A stretch of DNA of 64,000 nt, taken from the NCBI GenBank assembly GCA_027924585.1, contig BSBM01000597.1, positions 2,460,001-2,524,000 of the forward strand, read 5' to 3'. This DNA comes from Larix kaempferi. Taxonomy: Eukaryota > Streptophyta > Pinopsida > Pinales > Pinaceae. Every line of letters begins with the position of its first letter. Within the stretch, counting starts at the first letter, position 1. The notes beneath the pieces are model-generated. The model had not been told where the DNA came from. It saw nothing but the letters and a program-made list of their open reading frames with translations, and searched no databases. Below are positions 33,748 through 45,671 of the stretch, piece by piece. Both the position numbers and the translations under genes were made by a program.

Positions 33748-34351
33748 TGTTAGAAAAACAGGATCGCAGAGCAATAACAATAAACAGAAATGCAAATATA
33801 ATCACACATACACATTACAAGAGAGACACAGATATATCGTGGTTCACACAACTTGGGCTACGTCCACACTGAATTTGCCAGTCCTTATTATTATTACCGT
33901 CCAGCAAGATGAAGGGATACAACCTGCAGCACAACCGCTGCACTTCCTCTTCTCTGTTTCACAGTCTCTCTCCAGATCTCAAAGATCTTTACAATGCATA
34001 AAACCTAATACATCAACCCTAGCCGTATTACAATGTCCTTCTTTTATAAGGGAAATACAATGGGAAAATACCACGGGATACCCAAAACCATGGGCCCGCA
34101 AAACAGCTGACGAAAAAAAACAGCCCCAAAAAAATTTCCTTCGGGGGCGTTGCCCCCGAACCCCCATTTCTCAGGGGCGCTGCCCCCGAACCCCCGCTGG
34201 CCCCCGAAACCCCGTGGGGGGGCGATTCCCCCCCACACCCCCCCGCTGGGGTGAGTGTACAGTCCACGTACATATCATATAGAACTGGGGTACAAACACA
34301 GCTGATACAATATCATTTATGAGACTAGAAGATCTGGCTCCACAACCAACA
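33748..34351 (-). repeat. 3' LTR (element sense) of Copia III
   Basis: 604 bp. Holds a GC-rich tract of repeated CCCCCGAACCCCC-like units (34138-34254). The segment 34201-34249 is absent from the other LTR; it lies between direct repeats CCCCGCTGG (34192-34200 and 34241-34249). Confidence 0.95.
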
Positions 34352-34436
34352 ATCTCCCACTTGGAGACTGATCACAACAACTCCACCGCTGCTGCACTTA
34401 CTGGACTTGGACTTGGAAAATTTCTCCTCTTCACCT

Positions 34437-37400
34437 TCATGCTAGAAGGCCAACTGAAACCGAGCACGAACTCAGTTTCTCTCTGGTCACTACCTTTGTG
34501 AACATGTCTGCAGGATTCTGGCTAGTATGTATCTTTTCCAACTTTAACAGTTCATCTTCCAGAACAGAGTGTATGAAATGGTACTTGAGCTGTATATGTT
34601 TAGTCCTGGAATGGAATGTTGAGTTCTTTGCAAGGTGAATGGCACTCTGGCTGTCACTATACAGTCTGCTATCCTTCTGCTTCTTACCCACTTCCTCCAT
34701 AAACCTCTGCAACCAAATCATCTCTTTACTAGCCTCTGTAATGGCAACATACTCTGCTTCTGTTGTTGAAAGTGCAACAACCTTCTGTAGTTTCGAAATC
34801 CAGCTTACTGCTGTTCCACCTACAGTAAACACATACCCTGTGGTACTCCTCCTGCTATCCTTGTCACCTGCCATATCTGCATCAACATATCCCTGTAGAA
34901 CAGTGTCTGAACCTCCAAAACATAATGCCTCAGTGGTAGTACCTCTCAAATACCTGAGAATCCACTGTACTGCCTTCCAATGTTCTTTACCTGGATTGTT
35001 CATATATCTGCTCACAACTCCCACTGCATGTGCAATATCTGGTCTTGTGCACACCATGGCATACATCAAGCTGCCAACTGCTGATTGATAGGGAACCTTG
35101 GACATGTAATCTGTCTCTTCTTGTGTCTTGGGACACATTTCCTTACTTAGACTGAAATGGCTAGCCAAAGGTGTACTTACAGGTTTTGCATTCTGCATTC
35201 TGAACCTCTCCAACACCTTTTGTATGTACTCACTTTGAGACAATGTCAATTTGCGATTTTTCCTGTCTCTCATTATTCTCATACCAAGGATTTGCTTTGC
35301 AGCACCCAAATCCTTCATCGCAAATGAATTAGCTAGCTTCCTTTCGAGTACATTTATATCCTGCATGTCAGACCCTGCAACAAGCATGTCATCCACATAC
35401 AATAACAAGATAATATATCTTCCATTGTCTAGCTTCTTGAAATAAACACAGTGATCAGAATGACATCTACTATAACCTTGTTCTGTCATAAACCTGTCAA
35501 ACTTTAGATACCACTGCCTTGGAGCTTGCTTCAAGCCATACAAGCTCTTTTTCAACCTGCATACTAGATCCTCCTTACCTTTGACCTCATACCCTTTTGG
35601 CTGCTGCATATATATTTCTTCCTCCAAATCCCCATGGAGGAAAGCTGTTTTTACATCTAATTGTTCAAGATGCAAATCTTCTACCGCCACTAGACTTAAG
35701 ATAGTCCTAATTGAAGTCATCTTTACAACAGGAGAAAATATTTCATCAAAATCTATACCTTTCTTCTGTGCAAACCCCTTTACAACAAGTCTGGCCTTGT
35801 ACCGCTTCTTACCTCCTTCTTCTTCCTTCAACCTGTAAATCCATTTGTTTTGCAATGCTCTTTTACCAGTAGGCAACTTAACCAAATCCCAAGTCTGGTT
35901 TCCTACCAATGAGTCCATCTCCTCATTCATGCCTTGCTCCCACTTCTTTCTAGTTTCCACCTGCATTGCTTCTTCATAACATTCTTGTTCACCAGAATCA
36001 GTCATCAATAAATAATACATTGAAGGATAGTATCGTTCAGGGAGTCTACTTAACCTGGTAGATCTTCTTACAGTTGCAGGAGTTTCAGGTACTTGCTGCT
36101 GCTCTTGATTTTCTGGCACCTTCGGAACTTCATTTTCTTTAACTTCATCAAGCACTATGTACTCTGTGCTTTCCTTTTCCTGTTTCTTTCCCTGCAACTG
36201 ATCTTTATACATGACCTTTTCATTGAATATCACATCTCTGCTCCTGATGATTTTGTTATTTTCATAATCCCATAAACGATAACCAAATTCATCAACCCCA
36301 TATCCAATAAAGGTACATTTCTTGGATTTAGCTTCAAGCTTTGTTCTATTTTCCTTATCAATATGGACAAATGCTTCACAACCAAACGTTCTAAGAAATG
36401 AGTAGTTTACCTTTTTATCTGTCCATGCTTCCTCTGGAATACCACCATCCAAAGCACTTGAAGGTCCTCTGTTTATTAAATAAACAGCAGTATTTACAGC
36501 ATCCGCCCAAAACTGTAAGGGCAACCCTGCATGCAGTCTCATACACCTTGCACGCTCCATGATCGTTCTATTCATCCTTTCTGACACACCATTTTCCTGT
36601 GGTGTTCCTGGGACTGTCTTCTCTCTACGAATCCCATGGTATGAACAGTAACTATCAAATTCCTTGCCGCAGTACTCACCTCCATTATCAGATCTGAGAC
36701 ACTTCAATGTTTTTCCTGTCTCATTCTCAACCAAAGCTTTCCACTTCTTAAAAGTAGCAAACACATCAGATTTCTGTTTAATGCAATAAACCCAAGTTTT
36801 TCTAGTTGCATCATCAATAAATGTAACATAATAATGAGAGCCACCAAGAGATTGTACCTGAGCCGGTCCCCATACATCTGTATGCACAAGCTCTAATTTT
36901 TCATTCTTCTTCTGTTTCCCAACCCTGAGAAATCTGACTCTCTTCTGTTTTCCATAAACACAGTTTTCACAGAATTCCAAACTTACCTGCTTCAAATCCG
37001 GCAGCAACTTCCTTGAGTGGAGAATCTGCATCCCCTTCTCACTCATGTGGCCAAGCCTATGATGCCACAATGCTGTATCTGTTCCTGTGGAAGCTAAAGA
37101 GATAGAATGGTCAGTATTATGAGGACATAAATACAACGTACCTACTCTGTCTCCTTTTGCTATCACCATTGATCCTTTAGTGATCTTCCACCACTTTTCT
37201 CCGAACGTAGATAGACAGCCACCATCTCCCAACTGCCCTGTTGAGATCAGATTTCTTTTCATAGCAGGAATATGCCTAACATCTTTCAACAACCAATCAG
37301 TTCCATTCTTAACTTTTATCCATACCTTACCCATTCCAACAATTTTACATGGCTCATCATCACCCAATAAAACATGTCCAAAATCGCCAGGAACATACTC

Positions 37401-38324
37401 ATGAAAGTATTTCCTATGGGGTGTAGCATGACATGAAGCTCCTGAATCTACTACCCAATAATCACTAGTATTATCTAATGCAAGAATCAAAGCATCTTGT
37501 AACACATCACCTGCTACATTTGCTTCCTGGGTAGTCTCCTTCTGTGCATCTCCTTTCTTCTTTAGAGATTTGCAGTCTTTCTTCAGATGTCCTTTCTTTC
37601 CACAGTTCCAACACTCTATCTTTCCCAGTCTGGACTTGGATCTGCCCGTTTTAGACTTTCCACGATTACCTTGGCTCTTTCCTCTCTCCTTTTGTCTTCG
37701 TCTGCTTTCCATGGTCAACGCATTACCTGATGTCTCACCTGTGCTTTTTCTTCGCATTTCCTCGTTAAGAATAACACCAATAACATCATCAAACTTCAAG
37801 GTGTTTGAACCAGAGACAGAGTTACTTACAGCCATGACCAAGCTATTCTAGCTTTCTGGCAATGAACACAAGATTAGAAGAGCCCTAACCTCATCATCAA
37901 AGTTCACACTTACAGAACTTAACTGATTTGTAACCGTATTAAACTCATTTAAATGATCAGTAACAGATCCACCTTCAGACATCTTCATATTAAATAAACG
38001 CTTCATTAGAAATACCTTGTTGGAAGCCGAGGTTTTTTCATACAGCTTACCCAATGCTTTCATCAAACCCTCTGTTGTCGTTTCTTTTGAGATATTGAAA
38101 GCCACCGACGAAGCCAGGCTCAACCGTATTGTTCCCAGAGCCTTTCTGTCAAGAACCACCCATTCTTCATCCTTCATAGTCGTCGGCTGCTTTGCTTTTC
38201 CTCCCAACGGTAAGAATAGATCCTTCTGGTATAGATAGTCCTCCATTTGCATCTTCCATAACCCGAAGTTTTGGCCGTTAAACTTCTCGACCTTAAACTT
38301 TCCTTCTTCTGCCATTGCTCCCAC
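34437..38324 (-). pseudogene. Copia III gag-pol polyprotein, one nonsense codon
   Basis: One frame of 1,296 codons from ATG 38324 to TAA/TAG 34437-34439, interrupted only by TAG at 37848-37850, where related proteins have Trp (LPESW). Gag starts MGAMAEEGKFKVEKFNGQNF and includes a UBN2-type capsid region and a zinc knuckle CWNCGKKGHLKKDC. Protease has WVVDSGASCHATP. Integrase has HHRLGHMSEKGM, CENCVYGK, HTDVWGP, RSDNGGEY and NGVSERMNR. RT has LYGLKQAPRQWY and the catalytic LLYVDDMLVAG. RNase H has DADMAGDKDSRRSTTG and TEAEYVAITEA, ending with KHIQLKYHFIHSV. Every catalytic motif I can check is intact. Length matches the family. The polyprotein would be processed to capsid, protease, integrase and RT/RNase H. 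Confidence 0.95.
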
Positions 38325-38375
38325 TCGAACCAGAAACCCTAGCTTCCTACGGGTTTAACTTCCAAATAGACCTTT

Positions 38376-38388
38376 GGCTCTGATACCA
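38376..38388 (-). other. Primer-binding site of Copia III
   Basis: Minus-strand TGGTATCAGAGCC, consensus initiator-Met type, two bases from the LTR. Confidence 0.9.
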
Positions 38389-38390
38389 AT

Positions 38391-38945
38391 TGTTAGAAAA
38401 ACAGGATCGCAGAGCAATAACAATAAACAGAAATGCAAATATAATCACACATACACATTACAAGAGAGACACAGATATATCGTGGTTCACCCAACTTGGG
38501 CTACGTCCACACTGAATTTGCCAGTCCTTATTATTATTACCGTCCAGCAAGATGAAGGGATACAACCTGCAGCACAACCACTGCACTTCCTCTTCTCTGT
38601 TTCACAGTCTCTCTCCAGATCTCAAAGATCTTTACAATGCATAAAACCTAATACATCAACCCTAGCCGTATTACAATGTCCTTCTTTTATAAGGGAAATA
38701 CAATGGGAAAATACCACGGGATACCCAAAACCATGGGCCTGCAAAACAGCTGGCGAAAAAAAACAGCCCCAAAAAAATTTCCTTCGGGGGCGTTGCCCCC
38801 GAACCCCCATTTCTCAGGGGCGCTGCCCCCGAACCCCCGCTGGGGTGACTGCACAGTCCACCTACATATCATATAGAACTGGGGTACAAACACGGCTGAT
38901 ACAATATCATTTATGAGACTAGAAGATCTGGCTCCACAACCAACA
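38391..38945 (-). repeat. 5' LTR (element sense) of Copia III
   Basis: 555 bp. Carries the promoter for the element on the minus strand and is adjacent to the PBS. Confidence 0.95.
38684..38691 (-). promoter_or_regulatory. TATA box of Copia III
   Basis: TATAAAAG on the minus strand in the element-sense 5' LTR, conserved at 34041-34048 in the other LTR. Confidence 0.6.
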
Positions 38946-39121
38946 GGTGAAACGTCACCATTGCTTTCCACAATGGTGACAATATTTGGTATGTATGAAG
39001 ATGGATAGTAGCAATACATTCATAGATCAGAGCTAAGAAAAATCTCATAAAAAAATATTCTTGCCTTATTTATAAATTTATATCCATATCATCTAAGCCT
39101 TAATCTTTTTTTCTTGCGACA

Positions 39122-40068
39122 ATGGTTCCCACTAATTATCCCTTCTTCTAGTCCTGTTGAATTATTGTGGTTTCTTGTGGACATTACTATATTTCTTTAT
39201 TTCTATTTTGGAAATATCAAAGAGGCAATGGGATAATAATGTATTCTATGAGATGAGAATGCCAATATATATACTGCCAATATACTTGTTAGTAAAGATG
39301 TGGAAAGAGGTGATCCATAGCTATGGATTTCAACAAAGCTTAGGGGTAGACCTCATACCTTATGCCACATAGATCATACACTCCCAAGCTCAACAAAAAA
39401 TTGCTTAGAAGAGAAGTATGTCCAATAATTGTTAATAGAGCACCTTCCTTGTTCTTCTGGGCATCTTTTCAATCCAGCCTACATAGATTTGAAAGGATAG
39501 TTTTATGTTGTGTTGACTGTACGTTACAAAGGCATATTGCTGAGTTTGTTGGTTGTAGTTTACAGGGGCCATTTTCTGAGTTGTTGGTTGTACTTGGCAG
39601 GGGCAGATTTATGTTCTTGTTGGTTGTACTTTACAATCATAGGAATTGTTACCTTGCATGCATTAGTTTCAGCAGGCCTATAAACTTGCCTGCAAAAAAT
39701 AATGCAGTAGGCCTATAAATATTTAAACACTAAACTATGGTAATTAAAAAATTTCTCTAACTACGATTACATCATGCCTATTAAAATTCATGGATCATAA
39801 TTCTCTTGGCTATCATTATTTACGATTTGAGCAAATCATAGGGACATAAAAATTTACTATCTAAACTTAGTTTCACATGTTCCTTCAAAATAAAATTTTG
39901 GCGAATGGATTCAATATGTTGGAACTCATTCCAGTATATTGATTAAAAAACATGCATGTACCTGCTATATAATTTCATGTTGACTAACATGCCAGTATTA
40001 AAGACCTATTTGCAACAAATCCATTTGAACCTAATTTTCTTCATTGTGGATTTTATATGACATCTTAG
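39122..40068. other. AT-rich spacer with irregular TTGGTTGTA repeats
   Basis: 39505-39640 contains several degenerate copies of gttggttgta(c/g)tttaca. Plus-strand frames at 39157-39372 and 39362-39718 show no recognisable domain and probably arise by chance. Confidence 0.5.
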
Positions 40069-40134
40069 GTACATATGCCCCAAATTGGATGGTGTGGACC
40101 TCCCATGCTAGTCAATGCAGGCATGTGTGAAACT
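40069..40134 (+). CDS. Candidate internal exon, 22 codons, unknown gene
   Basis: The sequence between an acceptor (catcttag, ending 40068) and a consensus donor (gtaagt, 40135-40140) is open in phase 0. It encodes a peptide containing MPQIGWCGPPMLVNAGMC. Clean splice signals on both sides and a conserved-looking Trp/Cys/Gly-Pro composition suggest a real exon. No neighbouring exon joins to it with certainty, and the 43803 exon is a possible partner on the same strand. I recognise no family. A chance match of GT-AG signals in spacer DNA is the alternative. Confidence 0.3.
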
Positions 40135-40859
40135 GTAAGTTATGTTTCTTGGACCATTTTCCTTCAGTAAAGTAAAGGTTTATCAACTTCAACAGAACTC
40201 TTGAGAAACTAGAAATCAATTCCTAAAATATGAGATTTCTCTTTGTAAAATTATATACATTCTTGAATGACTTTGTTTTGTCTTATTCGAAAAGATGTGG
40301 TACCAACAAGTATAGCACAGAAAAAGCACCTAAAACTGCTTCCATGCAAAATGTGAAATATTCAGTTTCAAGGTACTGTTTACAATGTATACAATTGAAA
40401 CATAATTGGACTAAACCAAATTCTCATTGTCTAGAATTATTGCCTACATTAGTTCAATTCAATAGGAAGGCTCCTGAGTAGTAAACATGAAAAGTTGTGA
40501 TTACGGTCAAATAAGGACCTTGATATAAACAATAGCTTTCTAAGCACAACAATTAGTCAAGTCAAATTAATTTGTGAAAAAATATAACAAAAAGGAAAAA
40601 ACTAAAAATAAATGTGGTAAAACCATAAACAAGGTGAACCGCCCAGCAAGTTAAAATGTGGTAAAACCATAAACATCTACAATAACACAACAAGGTGCAA
40701 ATTATATTTCAAGACTTAAAGGAAAGCACTCTACATAAGATAAAGTAGATATATGGGTTGGAAATATGCAATAGAACTATCAATTTATTCAATAACACTC
40801 CATAATCAGTGCAAAAGAAATCAAAAGGAAAAACCCAAACAGCCAGAAACAAAACTTAC

Positions 40860-41475
40860 GACTTTGGAGGTCACTATCCAGTATACAAGAGCATTCACAT
40901 CAATTGAATCGTCACCTTCTTCAGACTTCTCAATGCCTCTATTTTTATTGGGGGTGGACATATCACTCACACCCCTCATCAATTGTCTTGTATTGCATTC
41001 AGTTACCAAAGTTGTATGCTTATCTAAGTGATATTGCATATCACTATTTGAAGGTTCAGCCACGATTATTTTCTTGACAGTGCTATCTCTAGAGCCTGCA
41101 ATGGAAATATTTGGAACTGCCCCATCCTTATTGAACACCTCAATGCCTATGACAGATGGCTCTGTTTTACAGCGAGCTTCTTTGCATCTCTCAGCTTTTA
41201 ATAAACTAGATCCAAGGTGAACATTTCCTGACTTTGATTCTAGCTTTTTCAATGGATTTTCATCTGAATAATCAATAACTGCAAGAGAAGTGATATCCTG
41301 ACCAAAATTTGTGGCATTCATACCCACCAAAGGTCCACTTCTTGCAGTTGGTTTTATTTGAATGGCACCCGACTTCAATAGTTTGTTTGGAATCTCTTCA
41401 TCATTTGGAATCTTCTTGGTATCTTTCCTTCTCCTTTTCTTCGGAGCAAGCCCAAGAGAGGAAGCAAGCTCGGTC
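40860..41475 (-). CDS. Candidate exon of a nuclear protein, unknown family
   Basis: A minus-strand frame of 616 bp between acceptor CTTCTTAG (ending 41476) and consensus donor GTAAGT (40859-40854). It is open throughout: one base completing a split codon, then 205 codons ending in phase 0. The first residues form a clear nuclear-localisation-type basic cluster (APKKRRRKDTKK). The rest is hydrophilic and Ser/Lys/Glu-rich, probably disordered, and ends DVNALVYWIVTSKV. It has the same strand, splice style and codon texture as the exon at 50994-51278. Phases do not join directly, so at least one exon must lie between, and I did not find it. Function unknown. Confidence 0.5.
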
Positions 41476-43802
41476 CTAAGAAGCAAACATTACTGAAAAT
41501 GTACACTTCAAGTCCTTTCTTCCCTACTTTAACAATATTCTATTTTTTGACAAAAGTAGACACATAGGATGGTTAAAATGATTATTTGTATCAACAACAC
41601 TAGTTTTTTATGGCACGGAACAATTCCACACAACCATCAGACAATACAATGGAACAAACATGAATAGTAAGATATCATCACCTTGTGGATCAAGGTTAGT
41701 CTGAAACCAAGACTTTACCAAAGAGGAGGAACAGGACCATCCCTGAGCTCAGGTAAGACTTTTGTCCAACACTTTTGAAGGCAGGGAAAGGTTAGTGAGT
41801 TCATTAATTCCACATGGATCTCTATTTTAAGATAGAAAGCTAGATTAGCAATATGTCAGTACAACATTAATACTCTAAATGGTGAATCAACCTGCTAGAC
41901 AAAATAGATTAGGAACTTTAAACCAAGTATAATTGATGCTTAAAAATTATTAGGGTGAGAAGCATGGCTAGGTATTCAATTTTACAGAATTGATATCCAT
42001 TCACCTTGAGATCCCCTTGCATCCAATTAATGTCCATGGGAGTATATTTTTACTACTTACTATTTTCATCTCCAAACTGCCTTTCTGGCACAATCATTTG
42101 AAAGAAATGGTTTCACGGACCACTCCAATGTGTAATTTGCATTTTCTTAAAAAAGAGGATGAGATCCACCTTGCCCAACCAATCAACAAAACTTCTACCA
42201 AAAGTCCTTACATAAGTTGACATGTGTAGACCCTAGACATGAATATTAATTCTCTTGTTTATCATTAGTGTGTGCTAGTTTAGCTCCATTTTCTAAAATT
42301 CTCATTTTTTGTGTAAAAATCCTCCTGAGACTATCATTCAACCCCAGGTTAGAAAAAACTTAAAGCCCTGTGGATTGAGAATCAATTCCATTTGTAATTT
42401 AGACTATGAATGGGAAAACACCATATTGATTTTCAGTTGTCCTATCCATGGTTTCTCTATTTCAAAGTATAATAGCTTCCACTACAGAATGCCAATGCAA
42501 TTCCAAAACCTTATTTGGCTTGGTCTGCATTTACGTAATTATTTTCCAAATCCCCTAACAGTAACAAGTTTGTTTTCCATGGACCATTGTGGACAATTTA
42601 TCCTCTTCTTCATATATAGATTTATGTTCAAGTTTGACTCAAACCATTAAAATAAAGATTACCCTCCTTAACAGAAACTAGTTCACATCAACCTCCCAAA
42701 TACTATTTTAATTGTAAAAAATGAAAGATTATCCCTTGCAGTAAGAATTGATCCTTGTATAAGCTTCTCAAAGACAAGCTGTCACCTTAACAAGACAAGG
42801 ACAGTGGATGGATCAAAAGACAAGAACTAAATAAAATCCAAGATCAGTCAAAAACACTTGATTACAAACCAAACCAAAAAGGACGAAGAGTTAGTCCATT
42901 TCATTCAGCCATCAACCCAAAATAAATACTAATCACATACAAACAAAGGCATCCTATAGATAACCAATGACTAGGCATCTTAGGTATTCCTTGGTTTCCA
43001 TCCTGTCTGAAATTATGATGGAAAATGATGCCCATGACATAATGATAAAACATTCTTAATAGACATCAAAGAGGTTACTATGTGCTTTGGTTTACATAGT
43101 CCAACTTCAAATACAAGAAAGAAATAATTCTTAAGAGATCACATATAAAGGAGGCTCTTGGCTGACCAAGGCCTGCATATGCGATTGGGAAGCCACTCTT
43201 TCTGACTGCTTTATCAAATTTTAAATCTTAATTAAACCTTAGATACAATCTACTCTTTGTATATCAATTTTTCAACATTGTCATATCCTTCTTATCAAGG
43301 TTAATGTCAAAGTCCATGGCCTCCCCTCCTCTCCTGACCCCCTACAAACTAGCCAGTCCTTCATCCACAACACCTCAGACTTGAAAAACATCAAACTTAG
43401 GCAAGCATGGGTGATGGATGACTTTACCCTTATCATCTATATTTTGGTGATCATCTTCATCCTTTAAGAGGCACTAACTGCATCACCTCATTGCCAAACA
43501 ATTTTTTGATGGATGAGGCTCTCTTTTTGAAAAATACTTCTTATATTCACATAAACTTATTAACTTTACATACTTCTATTGTAAATCTTTCTTGTAGTTT
43601 CTGGTATGATACTGAACACAAGTTTGGATGCAGTCCCAAAAAGCTCAAACGAAAACACCATATAAAAAAAAGAGTAAAGGGTCTATCAATAAAGGATGAG
43701 ATGTTTTCAAGAGAAGCCAATTTCAAGATTATGAAGTCATGCTTTCAATGCTATTCAACAAGAATTCCACAACATCAAGTGTTTTGGAATTACAAAATCT
43801 AG
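41476..43802. other. Spacer or intron sequence, no gene assigned
   Basis: AT-rich and non-repetitive at the scale I can see. Plus-strand frames at 41990-42220, 42309-42650 and 43491-43802 have no recognisable domain. On the present model this is part of the intron of the minus-strand candidate gene. Confidence 0.45.
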
Positions 43803-43990
43803 TAAAGAGGAGATACTGATGCTGCTGAATCAACTTGTTGTTGCGCTTGCTGGAAGTGGACTTGGAATCATGCTTTATGTTGCTTCAAAGATGTTTTCTA
43901 TCAATGCACTCTTTGATGGCAGAAATATTATGAATATTGTATTTGGGATTGGACTTATTTGGCTCTCAGCTGGTGTTAAGAGTTTAAGAG
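43803..43990 (+). CDS. Candidate exon with two membrane helices, unknown gene
   Basis: Open plus-strand frame between an acceptor (aaaatctag, ending 43802) and a donor (AGAG|GTACC, 43991). It starts with one base of a split codon and ends in phase 1. The encoded segment KEEILMLLNQLVVALAGSGL ... is followed by LGIMLYVASKMF, then NIMNIVFGIGLIWLSAGVK and SLR. Two hydrophobic helices with glycine-rich faces are separated by a short polar loop, which looks like a small integral membrane protein. I recognise no family. It lies on the opposite strand inside the presumed intron of the minus-strand gene, so it could be a nested gene, a retained gene fragment or a pseudogene. Confidence 0.4.
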
Positions 43991-45671
43991 GTACCTTTTT
44001 ATTCTGTAGCAGGAATCAATGAAAAATTCAGGCCAAAACAAAGACGGAATGTTGCTATATTGAAAAAGGAGTTGAGCCATGTCTTTTTCAAGGCTTTACC
44101 CTGATGGCCTTCTCAGTTTTAAGGTTTGTGTAATTTCATCTTTATAGGAACTGACCTATACATAATGATCAATTCCCCGGTATTTCATATGTAATATATA
44201 GTTTTAAACTTTAATTTCTTGCACACGATTGGAAAATTTCTTTTATGAGATCCCTTTGTTCATGTTTTTTACAATTCTGGGTTGTTTACTAGCATATTTA
44301 GGGCCCACTATTGATTGATCCTTCTAATTCCATCATTGAAAACACACTAGTTTTCCATGTGATGTTTCTACTCCTTAATGGGGAATTATCATAATTGCAC
44401 AATTCAATTTATGACCAATTGATGGGTCCATTGAATATTGTACCATGATTGCATGTTTTGGTATCAAGAATTGTTTAGTTTCTACCAGCAAAGGTACAAT
44501 TGACCTTCTATGAATGTGCGGACTTGTTAGAAAATGCCAATTTCTTACAATGATTTTCATAATTGGTTTTGAGAATTCCAATAGCCTAATTTTGGACCAG
44601 TGCATGCATTTTAGACCTGCTTTGTAACTAATGAGAATTAGAATCAATGGAATGTGTTGGTTGGACACGATGTTACTAATGGTTGGGGACAAAGGTGCAC
44701 AAGCTTTCCCCAACTAGCCACTACTACCAGTCCATTTTCTCCTCTATATGGACATACCTTTCCTGAGAATTTCCATTGCACATTACCCCTAGGTGAGATG
44801 ATTAGGCAGTTCTGCTTCTACTTGCACAAAATGATCCATAGCAAATATAATTAGTTTTACTATTCTACATGGAGATTTGATGCATCTGTCCATTTTAGAT
44901 GTTGTTACTTTGTGCATCCTTATGTTGCTTGCACTCTTATGCTTTGATAGATTAGCACCATGAGAAGTAATTGCTAATTTAAAGCAGCTAAGGTCTCTAC
45001 CATGTATAGTAAAATCAAACACGGGGAAGAGTTAAAGTACAATACTATTTTGAGCGTGAAGTGTGAAGCTGTCAAATATTATGCCCACTATGCAAATTTA
45101 AAGACGTGGAGTTTGAAATGGCATAGAATGTGAAGTGTGTGGAGCTGCAGAGAGTCTAAATTCATATTGAGTATGAAGCTGCTACACCACAAAATGTGAA
45201 GCGGTGAAGCTACTGTGTAAACGCTATGTAAGTGCAAGTGTGAAGTTGCCAAGCTACCACAAAGTTTGTGAGATCCTGAATTGTGAAGTTGTGTTCCAAG
45301 GTGCACAATCTTGGTTACATAGAGTGTAAGGTAGGTGAGTGTGAGCATTCGGTGATAGTTATGATGGTCACAAAGCCAACTTACCTAGGAATGTTTGCCA
45401 AATTGGGAGGGGTTGAAACCATATCTTTAGGGTGGTCAACTAATGAGTAGAACCAATCTAGAAATGACTAACCAGATCTGGTTGAGGGAATTTAAGTTTT
45501 AACAGCCCTGCTGAAGGTGTCAATGAGGTGCCAATAGTATCTAGGGACACTAGGAACCTTGGAGATGATTCCCAACAGGGCTGGTATCAAGACGAGTTAA
45601 AGTAGAACAACTGGGGCATTTAAATATCAAATTCTGTCATTTCCCAATGTGTATTAAACTAATATCCCCCT
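43991..45671. other. Spacer or intron; irregular GTGAAG-rich stretch
   Basis: 45050-45330 is crowded with gtgaag/gtgaagc variants without a fixed period. No coding frame with a recognisable domain. The segment ends at the left edge of the LTR element. Confidence 0.45.

Larger units (their letters stand above)
33748..38945 (-). mobile_element. Young Copia retrotransposon III (TNT1/Tork-like)
   Basis: LTRs at 33748-34351 and 38391-38945 begin TGTTAG and end CCAACA on the plus strand. The exact duplication GGTGA lies at 33743-33747 and 38946-38950. I count about eight substitutions over 555 shared bases plus one 49-bp length difference, so insertion is recent. A consensus PBS, a TATA box and a full-length gag-pol frame with one nonsense codon are present. 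Gag and pol resemble the TNT1-94 type (Tork lineage). Of all elements in the window it is nearest to functional. Confidence 0.96.
33033..39121. mobile_element. CACTA-like non-autonomous DNA transposon, split by Copia III
   Basis: The sequence CACTACAAGAAAAAA at 33033 matches the canonical terminal motif of plant CACTA (En/Spm) transposons. The following 700 bases carry many GTCACC and GGTGAC motifs in both orientations, as expected of CACTA subterminal repeats. The same motifs reappear after Copia III (gtcaccattg ... atggtgaca, 38953-38980). The far end is unclear. A T-rich stretch with cttgcgac at 39106-39120 may be a decayed terminal repeat, but no 3-bp target duplication could be confirmed. 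Without Copia III the element would be under 1 kb and has no transposase. Confidence 0.5.

Noticed and set aside
33979-34282. Gly- or Pro-rich frames in the Copia III LTR
   Set aside because: They follow the GC-rich repeat tract of the LTR and recur in both LTRs without coding signal.
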